From GCA-2683825 sp965662355 (lineage in GTDB: Bacteria; Planctomycetota; UBA1135; GCA-002686595): 64,000 bases of DNA. Every line of letters begins with the position of its first letter. Within the stretch, counting starts at the first letter, position 1. A model generated the notes under the pieces. The model was not told where the DNA came from, did not search any database, and saw only the letters and a program-made list of their open reading frames with translations. The stretch is taken from the NCBI GenBank assembly GCA_965662355.1, contig CBFIHP010000003.1, forward strand, positions 62,001-126,000. The letters run 5' to 3'. The position numbers were made by a program, and so were the translations under genes. Below are positions 1 through 7,703 of this stretch, in pieces.

Positions 1-1
1 C

Positions 2-1201
2 TTTGGGCTCGCTACCATCTACCTGACGTGGCGCACGGCGCGCTTTCTCCCGGGGCGGCATACGGCGGATGTCGCAGCCCTGGCCGTGGCCCTTTCTTCG
101 CTGCACATCGAACTCACGAGCGACCTGCGCATGTACGGCTTGCTGGCCCTTGCGACCGTCGGAATCGTGCACGGCTTGATGCGGATCGTGCATGGAGGCG
201 TGGGGGTTCGCGCGGTCGGCATCTGGAGCTGGATCGGTCTGCACACGCACTACCACTTCGTGCACGTGCTCGCATTGCTCGGACCGTTGAGCCTGTGGCT
301 CGTGTGGCGCTCACGCGGCGTAGATCGAGGGAGACTTCGCTCGCTGGTCATCAGCTATGCCTGCGCGGTGGCACTCTCGCTGCCCTGGTATATCGGTGGT
401 TTTCCGCAACAACTCTCCCACGGACTCGCACCGGGTGGCTCCTCGGTTTCCCTGCTCGGCGTACTCGAAGGACTCGCGCATCTTCTGTTCTTTCGCGTGT
501 CGCTCGCTCCCACGCCGATTCATGAAGCCCTGGTAGGAGCGGCCAGTGTGTCGCTTCTGCTTGGAGGGGCCGGCTTTGCCTGGCTCGCTTTCGGCAAGCG
601 GGAAGCAGGCGAAGCGCGATCGTTGGCGTACGTTCTCGCGGTCCCTGCCTTCGTGCTCCCGGTGTGGACCGCATTGATCGCCCTGCTCCTGCCACGCGCG
701 GGCTTCGAGTGGCGCTATCTGGCCGGCGCCATCGCGCCTTTCGGGATTCTCGTCGCGCTCGTCCATCGGCATGCATTGGGACGCATCGTCGTGAGCCTCG
801 TTCTTGTGGCTGCCGGACTCAATGCGGTCTTCGTCGTGCTCGCTCCTGGGCGCGAGGACTACCTCGGTGCCGTGCGTACCATCCTGCTCGAGCGCAGCGC
901 GGACGACCCGGTCCTGGCCGCCGATTGGCAACCACGCCTCTTCCCCCACGGCGTCGGCTGGAATTTCTATGCGCCACGCCTGCACGACACTCCGGTTCCA
1001 CAGATTCGACACACGGACGAATTCAGGCTCGCCCCGGAGACCCGACTCGAGGATTTCCAGCGCGTCCACTGCATCCTGCGCAGCATCCCCAACCACATGC
1101 CCATGCTGGAGACTCTGCGCGAGGAGTTCCCCCACGAGCAGGGGCGTGCCTTCGGTCAGTCGGTCTTCCTGCTTACTTTTGAACGCTCGGAGACGAACTG
1201 A
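2..1201 (+). CDS. Partial polytopic membrane glycosyltransferase-like protein (GT-C/GT39 type), 5' end beyond window
   Basis: The reading frame is open from base 2 to the TGA at 1199-1201, so the start lies left of the window. The visible 399 residues hold about seven hydrophobic segments joined by short arginine-rich loops. A soluble 120-residue tail follows, containing a DWQPRLFPHGVGW stretch. Alternating membrane helices with a 'LTSDLRMYG' loop resemble the later part of GT-C (PMT/ArnT-like) lipid-linked sugar transferases, but the catalytic N-terminal Asp loop is not visible, so the family call is an inference. The stop overlaps the start of the next gene by one base (TGATG), so the two are probably translationally coupled and act on the same envelope process. 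Confidence 0.55.
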   Translation, partial: FGLATIYLTWRTARFLPGRHTADVAALAVALSSLHIELTSDLRMYGLLALATVGIVHGLMRIVHGGVGVRAVGIWSWIGLHTHYHFVHVLALLGPLSLWLVWRSRGVDRGRLRSLVISYACAVALSLPWYIGGFPQQLSHGLAPGGSSVSLLGVLEGLAHLLFFRVSLAPTPIHEALVGAASVSLLLGGAGFAWLAFGKREAGEARSLAYVLAVPAFVLPVWTALIALLLPRAGFEWRYLAGAIAPFGILVALVHRHALGRIVVSLVLVAAGLNAVFVVLAPGREDYLGAVRTILLERSADDPVLAADWQPRLFPHGVGWNFYAPRLHDTPVPQIRHTDEFRLAPETRLEDFQRVHCILRSIPNHMPMLETLREEFPHEQGRAFGQSVFLLTFERSETN

Positions 1202-2757
1202 TGTCACCGACGAACCAGATGCTCGGACTCGCGCTCGCACTGCTTGCCAGCAGCTGCTCCGATCCCCCCACTCCCCCTACCCGGGTCCTGCTCGTCGGCT
1301 GGGATGGCGCATCCTTCGCGCACTTCGAACACCTGCTCGCCGAGGGCCGCATGCCTACCGTCGAAGGCCTCCTGCAACGCGGTGCCAGAGCCCCCCTCCA
1401 GTCGAGCGTCATCCCGATTTCCTCCGCCGCTTGGCCCGCCCTGTTCACAGGCCAGTCCCCGGGCCATACCGGCGTCTACTCCTTCTTCGAGAACGTCCCC
1501 GACACCTACGAACAGACCCTCGTCAATTCGCGCTCCGTCCGGGTGGCACCCCTCTGGCGCATCCTCACCCGACGCGGCTTGCCCTCGATCGTCTTCGGCG
1601 TACCGATCACCTACCCCCCCGAACCGATCCTGGGCACCCTCGTCGCCGGCATGCTCTCGCCCTTCGACGCCGACTACGCCTGGCCACCGGGTTATGCAGC
1701 CACCCTACGCGCGCGCCACTTCGTCCCCGACCTCGAGTCCTGGAAGGAAGACTGGCAATCCACATGGGGTGACCTCGAGGATCATTTACGGGTCAAGGAA
1801 GAGGCCCTGCGTGAACGACTCGAAACACAACCGTGGCGGTTGTGCTTCGCCGTCTTCAAGAGCCCCGATGTCGTCGCTCACAAAAGCTACGGCACGGACC
1901 TCGCCACCAATCTGGATCCGCTCTACGAGCGACTCGACGCGATCCTCGGTCGCTTGATCGAAACGGTCGGGCCGGACACGAACGTGCTTCTCGTATCGGA
2001 TCACGGCTTCCGCACGTACAACCGCGGATTCAACCTTCACGCATGGCTTGTCGCCGAGGGCTTCGCCAAACGCAAAGCCGGCTCACCCTCGGTGCTTTTG
2101 GATCAAGGCGTGATCGAGGACATGATGCGCTCGGAGCGCACCGACCTCCTGGCCGAGCTCGTGCTGGAGGAGACCAGCGCCTACGCAACGCGCTGCGAGG
2201 GCAACTTCGGCAGCCTGCGCCTGAACCTCGTCGGTCGCGAACCAAAGGGGAGTGTCGATCCCGAAGATCGTGAGGGCGTGCTCGGAAGCATCGAAAGCAG
2301 GTTGCGCGCCCACCCCCGGGTCCGCCAGGTCTGGCTTGCGGAAGAGCTCTACCCCGGCCCGAACCGCCTTTCCCTTCCCGACCTAATGTTCGAGATCGAA
2401 GAGGGCATCCAGGTCTTCGCGGAGCGGGGCGCGCAGGTCGTCGGCGACTATCCCCATCCGCTACACGATCACGACCGACATGGAATTCTCGTTGCCGCCG
2501 GCCCGGCCTTTCGCCATGTCGCCAAGGGGGAAATGCGGCAGCTGATCGACATCGCCCCCACCGTCCTGCATCTCCTCCAGGAACCCATTCCCTCCAACAT
2601 GGAGGGCGAGCTCCCCTTCCAGTGGCTCCGCACGAGCCATCCCGTTCGCGTCTCTCCAGCCCACATAGAGGAAGCCAGGAGTCCCGAGCGGGCCTTCACG
2701 CCCGAAGAGCTGCGCGAGCTGGAAGAGCGGCTCTCCGCACTGGGCTACGGTGACTAG
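1201..2757 (+). CDS. Alkaline-phosphatase-superfamily phosphodiesterase/phosphotransferase lipoprotein
   Basis: 518 residues. A short hydrophobic leader ends in LLASSC (Cys19), a lipobox, so the protein is probably a lipoprotein outside the cytoplasm. The type I phosphodiesterase/nucleotide pyrophosphatase fold is indicated by the metal site GWDGA near residue 32, the nucleophile loop SSAAWPALFTG followed by PGHTGVYSF, the Asp-His pair in LLVSDHGF, and the C-terminal HDHDRHG metal ligands. The family hydrolyses or transfers phosphodiesters, including phosphoglycerol or phosphoethanolamine groups on lipids and glycans; the substrate cannot be read here. It overlaps the preceding membrane glycosyltransferase-like gene by one base, suggesting a role in modifying a surface glycan or lipid. 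Confidence 0.75.
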   Translation: MSPTNQMLGLALALLASSCSDPPTPPTRVLLVGWDGASFAHFEHLLAEGRMPTVEGLLQRGARAPLQSSVIPISSAAWPALFTGQSPGHTGVYSFFENVPDTYEQTLVNSRSVRVAPLWRILTRRGLPSIVFGVPITYPPEPILGTLVAGMLSPFDADYAWPPGYAATLRARHFVPDLESWKEDWQSTWGDLEDHLRVKEEALRERLETQPWRLCFAVFKSPDVVAHKSYGTDLATNLDPLYERLDAILGRLIETVGPDTNVLLVSDHGFRTYNRGFNLHAWLVAEGFAKRKAGSPSVLLDQGVIEDMMRSERTDLLAELVLEETSAYATRCEGNFGSLRLNLVGREPKGSVDPEDREGVLGSIESRLRAHPRVRQVWLAEELYPGPNRLSLPDLMFEIEEGIQVFAERGAQVVGDYPHPLHDHDRHGILVAAGPAFRHVAKGEMRQLIDIAPTVLHLLQEPIPSNMEGELPFQWLRTSHPVRVSPAHIEEARSPERAFTPEELRELEERLSALGYGD

Positions 2758-2766
2758 CGATGCGGA

Positions 2767-3747
2767 TCAGAAAGCGCTGAGGGACGGCTCGCGCCGCATC
2801 AGCTCGGCGATCTCGGCGATGGTCTCTTCGAGCGTGCGGCCCACGGGATCGCCGATCAGTTCCGTCAATTGCGTCACGTCGGGTTGGCGCCGCGGTAGAT
2901 CGTTGATCTCCATGCCGTACGCTTCGCGGTAGGGCATGTGCACGATGGGCGACTCGCTCTGGGCGATCTCGCGGACCAGGTGGGCCAGGGAATCGATCGT
3001 GATTTCCTTCTGACTCCCGACGTTGAAGACACGGCCATAGGCCTCGTCCGTCGTCGACAGACGTACCAAGGCGTGCGCGGTGTCACGAACATCGATGAAG
3101 CAGCGCGTTTGGCTGCCGTCGCCGTAGACCGTGATGGGTTCGCCGCGTACGGCCTGGCGCACGAAGCGCGGCAAGACCATTCCATAGCGGCCCGTTTGTC
3201 GCGGGCCGACCGTGTTGAAGAGGCGCACCACGAGAAAGGGCATGGCGCTTTCGCGGGCGCACGCGAAACCGAGCGCCTCGCCGGCGGCCTTCGAAAAAGC
3301 ATAGGTCCAGCGGGGCTCGTCGGTGGTGCCGATCAGAAGCGGGTCGTCCTCTCTGAAGGGCAGGCGCAGCCCGTGGCCGTAGACCTCGGAGCTGGAGGCG
3401 AAGACGACCCGTTTGCCGTGACTCGAAGCGGCCCCCAGAACGGCGCGTGCGCCCTCCATGTTCGTCTCGAAGGTCTCGCGCGGGCTCTCGAGCACCCGCC
3501 GCACACCCACCGCCGCCGCCAGGTGAAAGACGACGTCCGCCTCGGCCACCAGCGGATCGAGGCACGCCGCGTCTCTCACCGATCCCGAGCGAAAACAGAA
3601 CTCGGGATGGGTTTCGAACCCAGCCAGGTTTCCGCGTGAGCCCGTCGACAGATCGTCGAGGGCGCAAACCGATGCTCCCGTGGCCAGCCAGCGTTCGCAA
3701 ACATGCGAGCCGATGAATCCGGCTCCTCCGGTGACGAGAATTCGCAT
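2767..3747 (-). CDS. NAD-dependent sugar-nucleotide epimerase/dehydratase (extended SDR)
   Basis: 326 residues from the ATG at 3747; the frame is open further upstream but would run into the next gene. The Rossmann motif TGGAGFIG sits at residues 6-13, followed by an acidic DDLSTGS strand typical of NAD binding. The catalytic set is the Ser run FASSSEVYG and the YAFSK motif (Tyr-x3-Lys). RLFNTVGPRQ and VYGDGSQTRCFIDVRD are typical of UDP-glucose 4-epimerase, UDP-glucuronate decarboxylase and dTDP-glucose dehydratase relatives. It converges on the phosphodiesterase gene with 9 bases between stop codons. The exact sugar is not determinable; a role in surface polysaccharide precursor supply is inferred. 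Confidence 0.8.
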   Translation of the reverse strand: MRILVTGGAGFIGSHVCERWLATGASVCALDDLSTGSRGNLAGFETHPEFCFRSGSVRDAACLDPLVAEADVVFHLAAAVGVRRVLESPRETFETNMEGARAVLGAASSHGKRVVFASSSEVYGHGLRLPFREDDPLLIGTTDEPRWTYAFSKAAGEALGFACARESAMPFLVVRLFNTVGPRQTGRYGMVLPRFVRQAVRGEPITVYGDGSQTRCFIDVRDTAHALVRLSTTDEAYGRVFNVGSQKEITIDSLAHLVREIAQSESPIVHMPYREAYGMEINDLPRRQPDVTQLTELIGDPVGRTLEETIAEIAELMRREPSLSAF

Positions 3748-3811
3748 CGTGCTATGGGACGCCGGGCCTCGGGTCGTCTTCCTCATGAGCTCGGGAAAAC
3801 CTGAAGAGGCA

Positions 3812-5068
3812 TCAGGAAAAGCGGTCCGGGCGCCGCAGGAAGTAGAGATTCTCGCCTTCACGAGCGCATCTTCTGTATCCGAAGAGATGCAGGATTTCCA
3901 CCGTACGCCAACGAGCGATGCGCTTGTCGATGACCAGGCCCCGGGCGCGACTTCGGTCTCGGCTGACACCTGGTAGTGCGCGCAGCAGTGGCCCCAGACG
4001 CAGACGTCGAACCGCCGCGGAGAGACGCAGGGCCCAGAGGGGAATCTCGTTGCCGATGAAGAAGCCGTCGTTCCCCTGGCCCTGGTAGCGAGGCATGATC
4101 AGCTGGCCGTCGTGGGGACAGCGAACCTCTTTCACCACTTGCTCCTCGCCGGACTCGTCCTTCGTATCAGGGCGTGAAACATCCGCCAGGTGCATGCCGC
4201 GGGAGACGAGGTGAAAGTTCGTGTAGCCGGGAATCATCTCGAACTTCGTGCCCTCGGGAACCTTGTAGCGGAACCGGATCTCACAGTACTCGGGCAAGCC
4301 CCAGGCTGTCCCACGCAAGCGTTGGCGACGGGCCTCGAGATCGGACACGTCCTGTTCATCGAGAAAGCCAGCCGCTACCAGCGTGATCCAGATTATCGCC
4401 AGATGGTGTTCGACCGTCGAGGGCTCCTTGTTCTGGCCGCCCTCGACGCACAGGGCCGAATAGCCCATCTCGCTGAACCAGGAGAGCAACGTGCCCTGCA
4501 CGCGTTCCTCCAAACCGAGCACAACGGGAATCCCGAGGGCGGTGGCCACCGGGCGATTCTGCAGGCTGTCCGACATGATCACGAAGGGCGACCCCTCGGC
4601 CGAGGTCGAGTGCAGGTCGAGCAGATAGGAGCGCGAGGGTCGCTCGGCGAAGGCGGTCTCCAGCTCGTCAAGCATCTCGCGTTGCTCGCGTTGTTCCACC
4701 CCGGCCGTAGCGTCGAGGGGCGGTGCTCCGAAGCGCACGGTCTCCTCGGTCCAGAGCCGGTTCAGATCCACATCGAGGTAGCGCTTGCCCGTGAACAGTG
4801 CGCGTCGATTGCCACACAGCCCGAGGATACGCCCGCGGGGTCGAAGATCGCTCTTGTGCAACTCCTCGAAGAACTTCTGGATCGCCAGCACTCCGGCGGG
4901 TTCGTTGCCGTGCAGGCCGCCGACGAGAACGAGAAGCTTCTCGCCTCCATTTTCCCCATCGCCCCCGGCGCTCCCGACGGCCACGGAAGCACCGCCATCG
5001 TCCCCGGCGAGAGGATAGGAGCCGAGTACTCGGGGTAGGTCTTGGAACTCGCTACGCGGGGCGGTCAT
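3812..5068 (-). CDS. Succinylglutamate desuccinylase/aspartoacylase-family zinc hydrolase
   Basis: 418 residues from the ATG at 5068, chosen because it overlaps the upstream stop codon (ATGA, 5065-5068). The M14-like AstE/aspartoacylase signature is clear: LVGGLHGNEPAG supplies the first zinc His and Glu, DVDLNRLW is the substrate Asn-Arg loop, LLDLHSTSAEG gives the second zinc His, and VEGGQ carries the likely catalytic Glu. Relatives cleave N-acyl amino acids or trim small amide-linked products. The C-terminal 130 residues form an extra domain, as in larger family members. Coupling to a GCS2-type amidoligase suggests the pair makes and cleaves the same amide bond; that substrate is unknown. 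Confidence 0.8.
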   Translation of the reverse strand: MTAPRSEFQDLPRVLGSYPLAGDDGGASVAVGSAGGDGENGGEKLLVLVGGLHGNEPAGVLAIQKFFEELHKSDLRPRGRILGLCGNRRALFTGKRYLDVDLNRLWTEETVRFGAPPLDATAGVEQREQREMLDELETAFAERPSRSYLLDLHSTSAEGSPFVIMSDSLQNRPVATALGIPVVLGLEERVQGTLLSWFSEMGYSALCVEGGQNKEPSTVEHHLAIIWITLVAAGFLDEQDVSDLEARRQRLRGTAWGLPEYCEIRFRYKVPEGTKFEMIPGYTNFHLVSRGMHLADVSRPDTKDESGEEQVVKEVRCPHDGQLIMPRYQGQGNDGFFIGNEIPLWALRLSAAVRRLRLGPLLRALPGVSRDRSRARGLVIDKRIARWRTVEILHLFGYRRCAREGENLYFLRRPDRFS

Positions 5069-6975
5069 TCCGCTCGCAACCACTCGTCCAGGAGCTTGGC
5101 GGAAACGTCGACGAAATCGGACTCGGTGACGATCCCCACGAGCTTCTCTCCCTGGACGACCGGCAGGCAGCCGACCTTCCTCTCACGCATGGTCTCGATG
5201 GCTTCCAGGGTGCTCGTCTCCGGTGTGGCCGTGATGGGGTCGGGACGCATGATCTCGCGCACGGAAACCGGCTTGCTGGTCAATCCGCGGCCGACCATGC
5301 GCAGGAGCATGCGGTGGGTCACGAGACCGACCAGCATGCCGTCGTCGTCCTCGACCGGAACGTGTCGCAGATGCTCCCAATCCATGACGCTCGCTGCGAG
5401 ATCGATCAGGTCCTCGGGATGCACCGTGAAGAGATCGGTCGACATCAATTGCCCGACGGAGCGATAGCTCTCGCGAATGTCCGCGGTGCCCTCGACGTGG
5501 GCCAGTTGCCACTCGTGGACCGGTCGTCCGCTCCAGTTCTGCTCGACGAGCGACGCGGTCAGCGAACGATAGCACTCGTCAGGGCGGCCGCGGCCTTCCA
5601 TCGCCTCGAGCGAATCCAGAACCCACTGCGACCCCGTACGCCCGCTGCGCACGCGGGCCTCGATGATCCCCAAGTACTCATCGACTTCCGAGGCATGGAG
5701 ATCGTGATCCAGGAGCCCCTGCCGCGCCAACGGCAAGAGCTCTTCGAGGATCAGGGTTTCGGCGCCGTAGGTCTTGGATCCGGTCCACCTCAGTCGTGCG
5801 TGCAGCCCATAGCGCGCAGCGGCCATGAAGTTGGACTTGCAATCGTTGAAGCTGATCGCCTTGCGCACGTCGCCGAATTCCTTGGTCAGGGCGCACATCA
5901 ACCCGAAGAAGAAGGCCGAATTGGCGACCTCGTCGGCAATGGTCGGACCGGCGGGGAGCACGCGGTTCTCGATGCGCAGGTGGGGCCGACCACCGGTAGC
6001 GCCGTAGCACGCCCGGTTCCAGCGATACACCGTGCCGTTGTGCAGGCGCAACGCCTTCAGGTCAGGAGCGACCCCGCTCTCCAGTTTTGCCAGCGGCGAG
6101 TCCTCGAGTTCGGTCGAGATCAAGACGCGGAAGCGTGCGACATCTTCGCGGAAGATCTCCATGACGGAGTCTTCGACCCACTCCTCGCCGAAGCTCACGC
6201 GCGTGCGGCCGCCACGCTCCGTGTGGGCCTCGTTGCGAACGTCAAGGGATTGCTGGAAGAGTGCGACGCGCGTCTCGTGCCACAGGCGATGGCGCAACAT
6301 GACGGGCGAGTTCACCGCCGCGGCCAGCACGGGCCCGGTCGCGACCTGGGCCACGTTGTAGAGCTTGGCGAACTCCGCCGGAGCGACCTGGAAGTGAATC
6401 TGGAAGCTCGTGTTGCAGGCCTCGAGCATGACGTTGTCGTGCGTGGCTTGCAGCTCGTCGAGCCCCTTGATCAGCGTGCGAAACTCGCCGCCCCGTAGCT
6501 CGCGCATGACCTGGTTCAGCTGGTAGTAGCGCGGTATGGGCGTCATCGAGTCGAGCGTCAGATTGCCCTTGCCGAGGGTCGGCAGGATCCCGGTCAAGGC
6601 GATCTTCGTACCGTGATGGGCGGCGACGTTGCGCACCTGGCGCATGTGGCGTTCCAGGTCACTACGCATGCGACCGAGGCAGCCACCGGCGAGGACCAGG
6701 GGCTCGAGATTCAGCTCGAGATTGAACTGACCGAGTTCGGTCGTGAAGAGCTCGCGCGGGAGCTCGCTGAGAATCGCCAGGGCCTTGTTCGAAGGCTCGT
6801 AGGAACGATCGACGAGGAACATCTCCTGCTCGGCCCCGATGCGTCGAACGTCCTCCTCGAACCAGCTTCCGTCGTCGATCATCCGCTCGAGAGCGCGGAC
6901 GTCTTCCAGGAGCGCACGCATGAAGGCACGCATGCTCACGTTGTCCCTACGATCGAGGATCTGGTGCTCTCCCAT
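5065..6975 (-). CDS. Glutamate-cysteine ligase (GCS2)-like amidoligase fused to a tandem CBS pair
   Basis: 636 residues from the ATG at 6975. Residues about 35-430 match the GCS2 carboxylate-amine ligase family: IGAEQEMFLVD near residue 47 (metal-binding Glu), FNLELNLEPL, and HLRIENRVLPAGPT. Two CBS domains follow at about 500-560 and 565-625 (MSTDLFTVHPED and IMRPDPITATPE), ending in DEWLRAE. CBS pairs commonly bind adenine nucleotides, so ligase activity may respond to energy state. The ligase joins a carboxylate, probably Glu-like, to an amine; whether the product is a gamma-glutamyl compound or a peptide tag is unknown. The stop overlaps the start of the AstE-like hydrolase, and the gene is divergent from the sigma factor at 7058. 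Confidence 0.8.
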   Translation of the reverse strand: MGEHQILDRRDNVSMRAFMRALLEDVRALERMIDDGSWFEEDVRRIGAEQEMFLVDRSYEPSNKALAILSELPRELFTTELGQFNLELNLEPLVLAGGCLGRMRSDLERHMRQVRNVAAHHGTKIALTGILPTLGKGNLTLDSMTPIPRYYQLNQVMRELRGGEFRTLIKGLDELQATHDNVMLEACNTSFQIHFQVAPAEFAKLYNVAQVATGPVLAAAVNSPVMLRHRLWHETRVALFQQSLDVRNEAHTERGGRTRVSFGEEWVEDSVMEIFREDVARFRVLISTELEDSPLAKLESGVAPDLKALRLHNGTVYRWNRACYGATGGRPHLRIENRVLPAGPTIADEVANSAFFFGLMCALTKEFGDVRKAISFNDCKSNFMAAARYGLHARLRWTGSKTYGAETLILEELLPLARQGLLDHDLHASEVDEYLGIIEARVRSGRTGSQWVLDSLEAMEGRGRPDECYRSLTASLVEQNWSGRPVHEWQLAHVEGTADIRESYRSVGQLMSTDLFTVHPEDLIDLAASVMDWEHLRHVPVEDDDGMLVGLVTHRMLLRMVGRGLTSKPVSVREIMRPDPITATPETSTLEAIETMRERKVGCLPVVQGEKLVGIVTESDFVDVSAKLLDEWLRAE

Positions 6976-7057
6976 TATGGGGCGAGGATAGCAGGAGAGG
7001 CACTTCAAGGGCATGCTTGAGGCATCGATCGGGCCCTCTGGCCGTCGAAACCACGTC

Positions 7058-7690
7058 ATGACCGCCCCCGAACCCGCTGCGGAAGACTCGAGAAAGAACG
7101 CCACCGGTGGCGTCGGGAATCGACTGAGTCGATTGGAACGACGCCTGCGCCTGCTCCTGGTACACCTGACGGGCCCCGCGCTGCGGGCGCGCATCGAGAT
7201 CGATGACCTGGTTCAGGAGGTCTACATCCGCGCCCTCGGGGCGACGTCGTTGCCGCCCAACGAGCAGAGCGATCCGGGGGATGCGGAGCTATGGCGCTAT
7301 CTCATCCGCTTGGCGCGGAACACCGTGATCGATGCCGCCCGGGCCATTCGCGCGGCGAAGCGCTCGGGTCCGGTGCTGCGCCTGGCCCACTCCGATTGGA
7401 GCCAGGCCGGTGTCCGCGCGAGCCAGATCCTGGCGGCCACCTGGGGCCCGGCGACCCGGGCCGCGGCCCACGAGCTGGAGGAACGGCTCGAGGCGCGTTT
7501 TGAGGCCCTCTCGGCGGAGCACCAGCGCGTGATCGGGTTGCGCCAGCTCGAGGGGCTTTCCGCCCGCGAAGTCGCCCAACGCCTGGGCCGCACCGAGACC
7601 GCGGTGCACTCGCTCTATCGCCGAGCGCTGGAGGCCTGGCAAGGGCCGGATCTTTTTGCAGAATCGGGCGACGAATCCCGCTCCGAGTGA
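7058..7690 (+). CDS. ECF-type RNA polymerase sigma factor
   Basis: 210 residues from the ATG at 7058; an in-frame ATG at 7013 would add 15 residues and cannot be excluded. The region-2 helix carries IEIDDLVQEVYIRAL, matching the conserved D-D-L-x-Q-E core. Region 4 is a helix-turn-helix, RQLEGLSAREVAQRLG followed by TETAVHSLYRRA. No anti-sigma gene follows; instead a Ser/Thr kinase starts 13 bases after the stop. This arrangement is common in Planctomycetota and suggests that phosphorylation, not a classical anti-sigma factor, controls the sigma factor; that is an inference. The long Arg/Ala-rich linker between regions 2 and 4 is typical of this group. Confidence 0.85.
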   Translation: MTAPEPAAEDSRKNATGGVGNRLSRLERRLRLLLVHLTGPALRARIEIDDLVQEVYIRALGATSLPPNEQSDPGDAELWRYLIRLARNTVIDAARAIRAAKRSGPVLRLAHSDWSQAGVRASQILAATWGPATRAAAHELEERLEARFEALSAEHQRVIGLRQLEGLSAREVAQRLGRTETAVHSLYRRALEAWQGPDLFAESGDESRSE

Positions 7691-7703
7691 CGCTCGAAGA
7701 GCC

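Noticed and set aside
4798..6498. A 566-codon plus-strand frame
   Set aside because: It is antisense to the AstE-like and GCS2-CBS genes, both of which have clear catalytic motifs.
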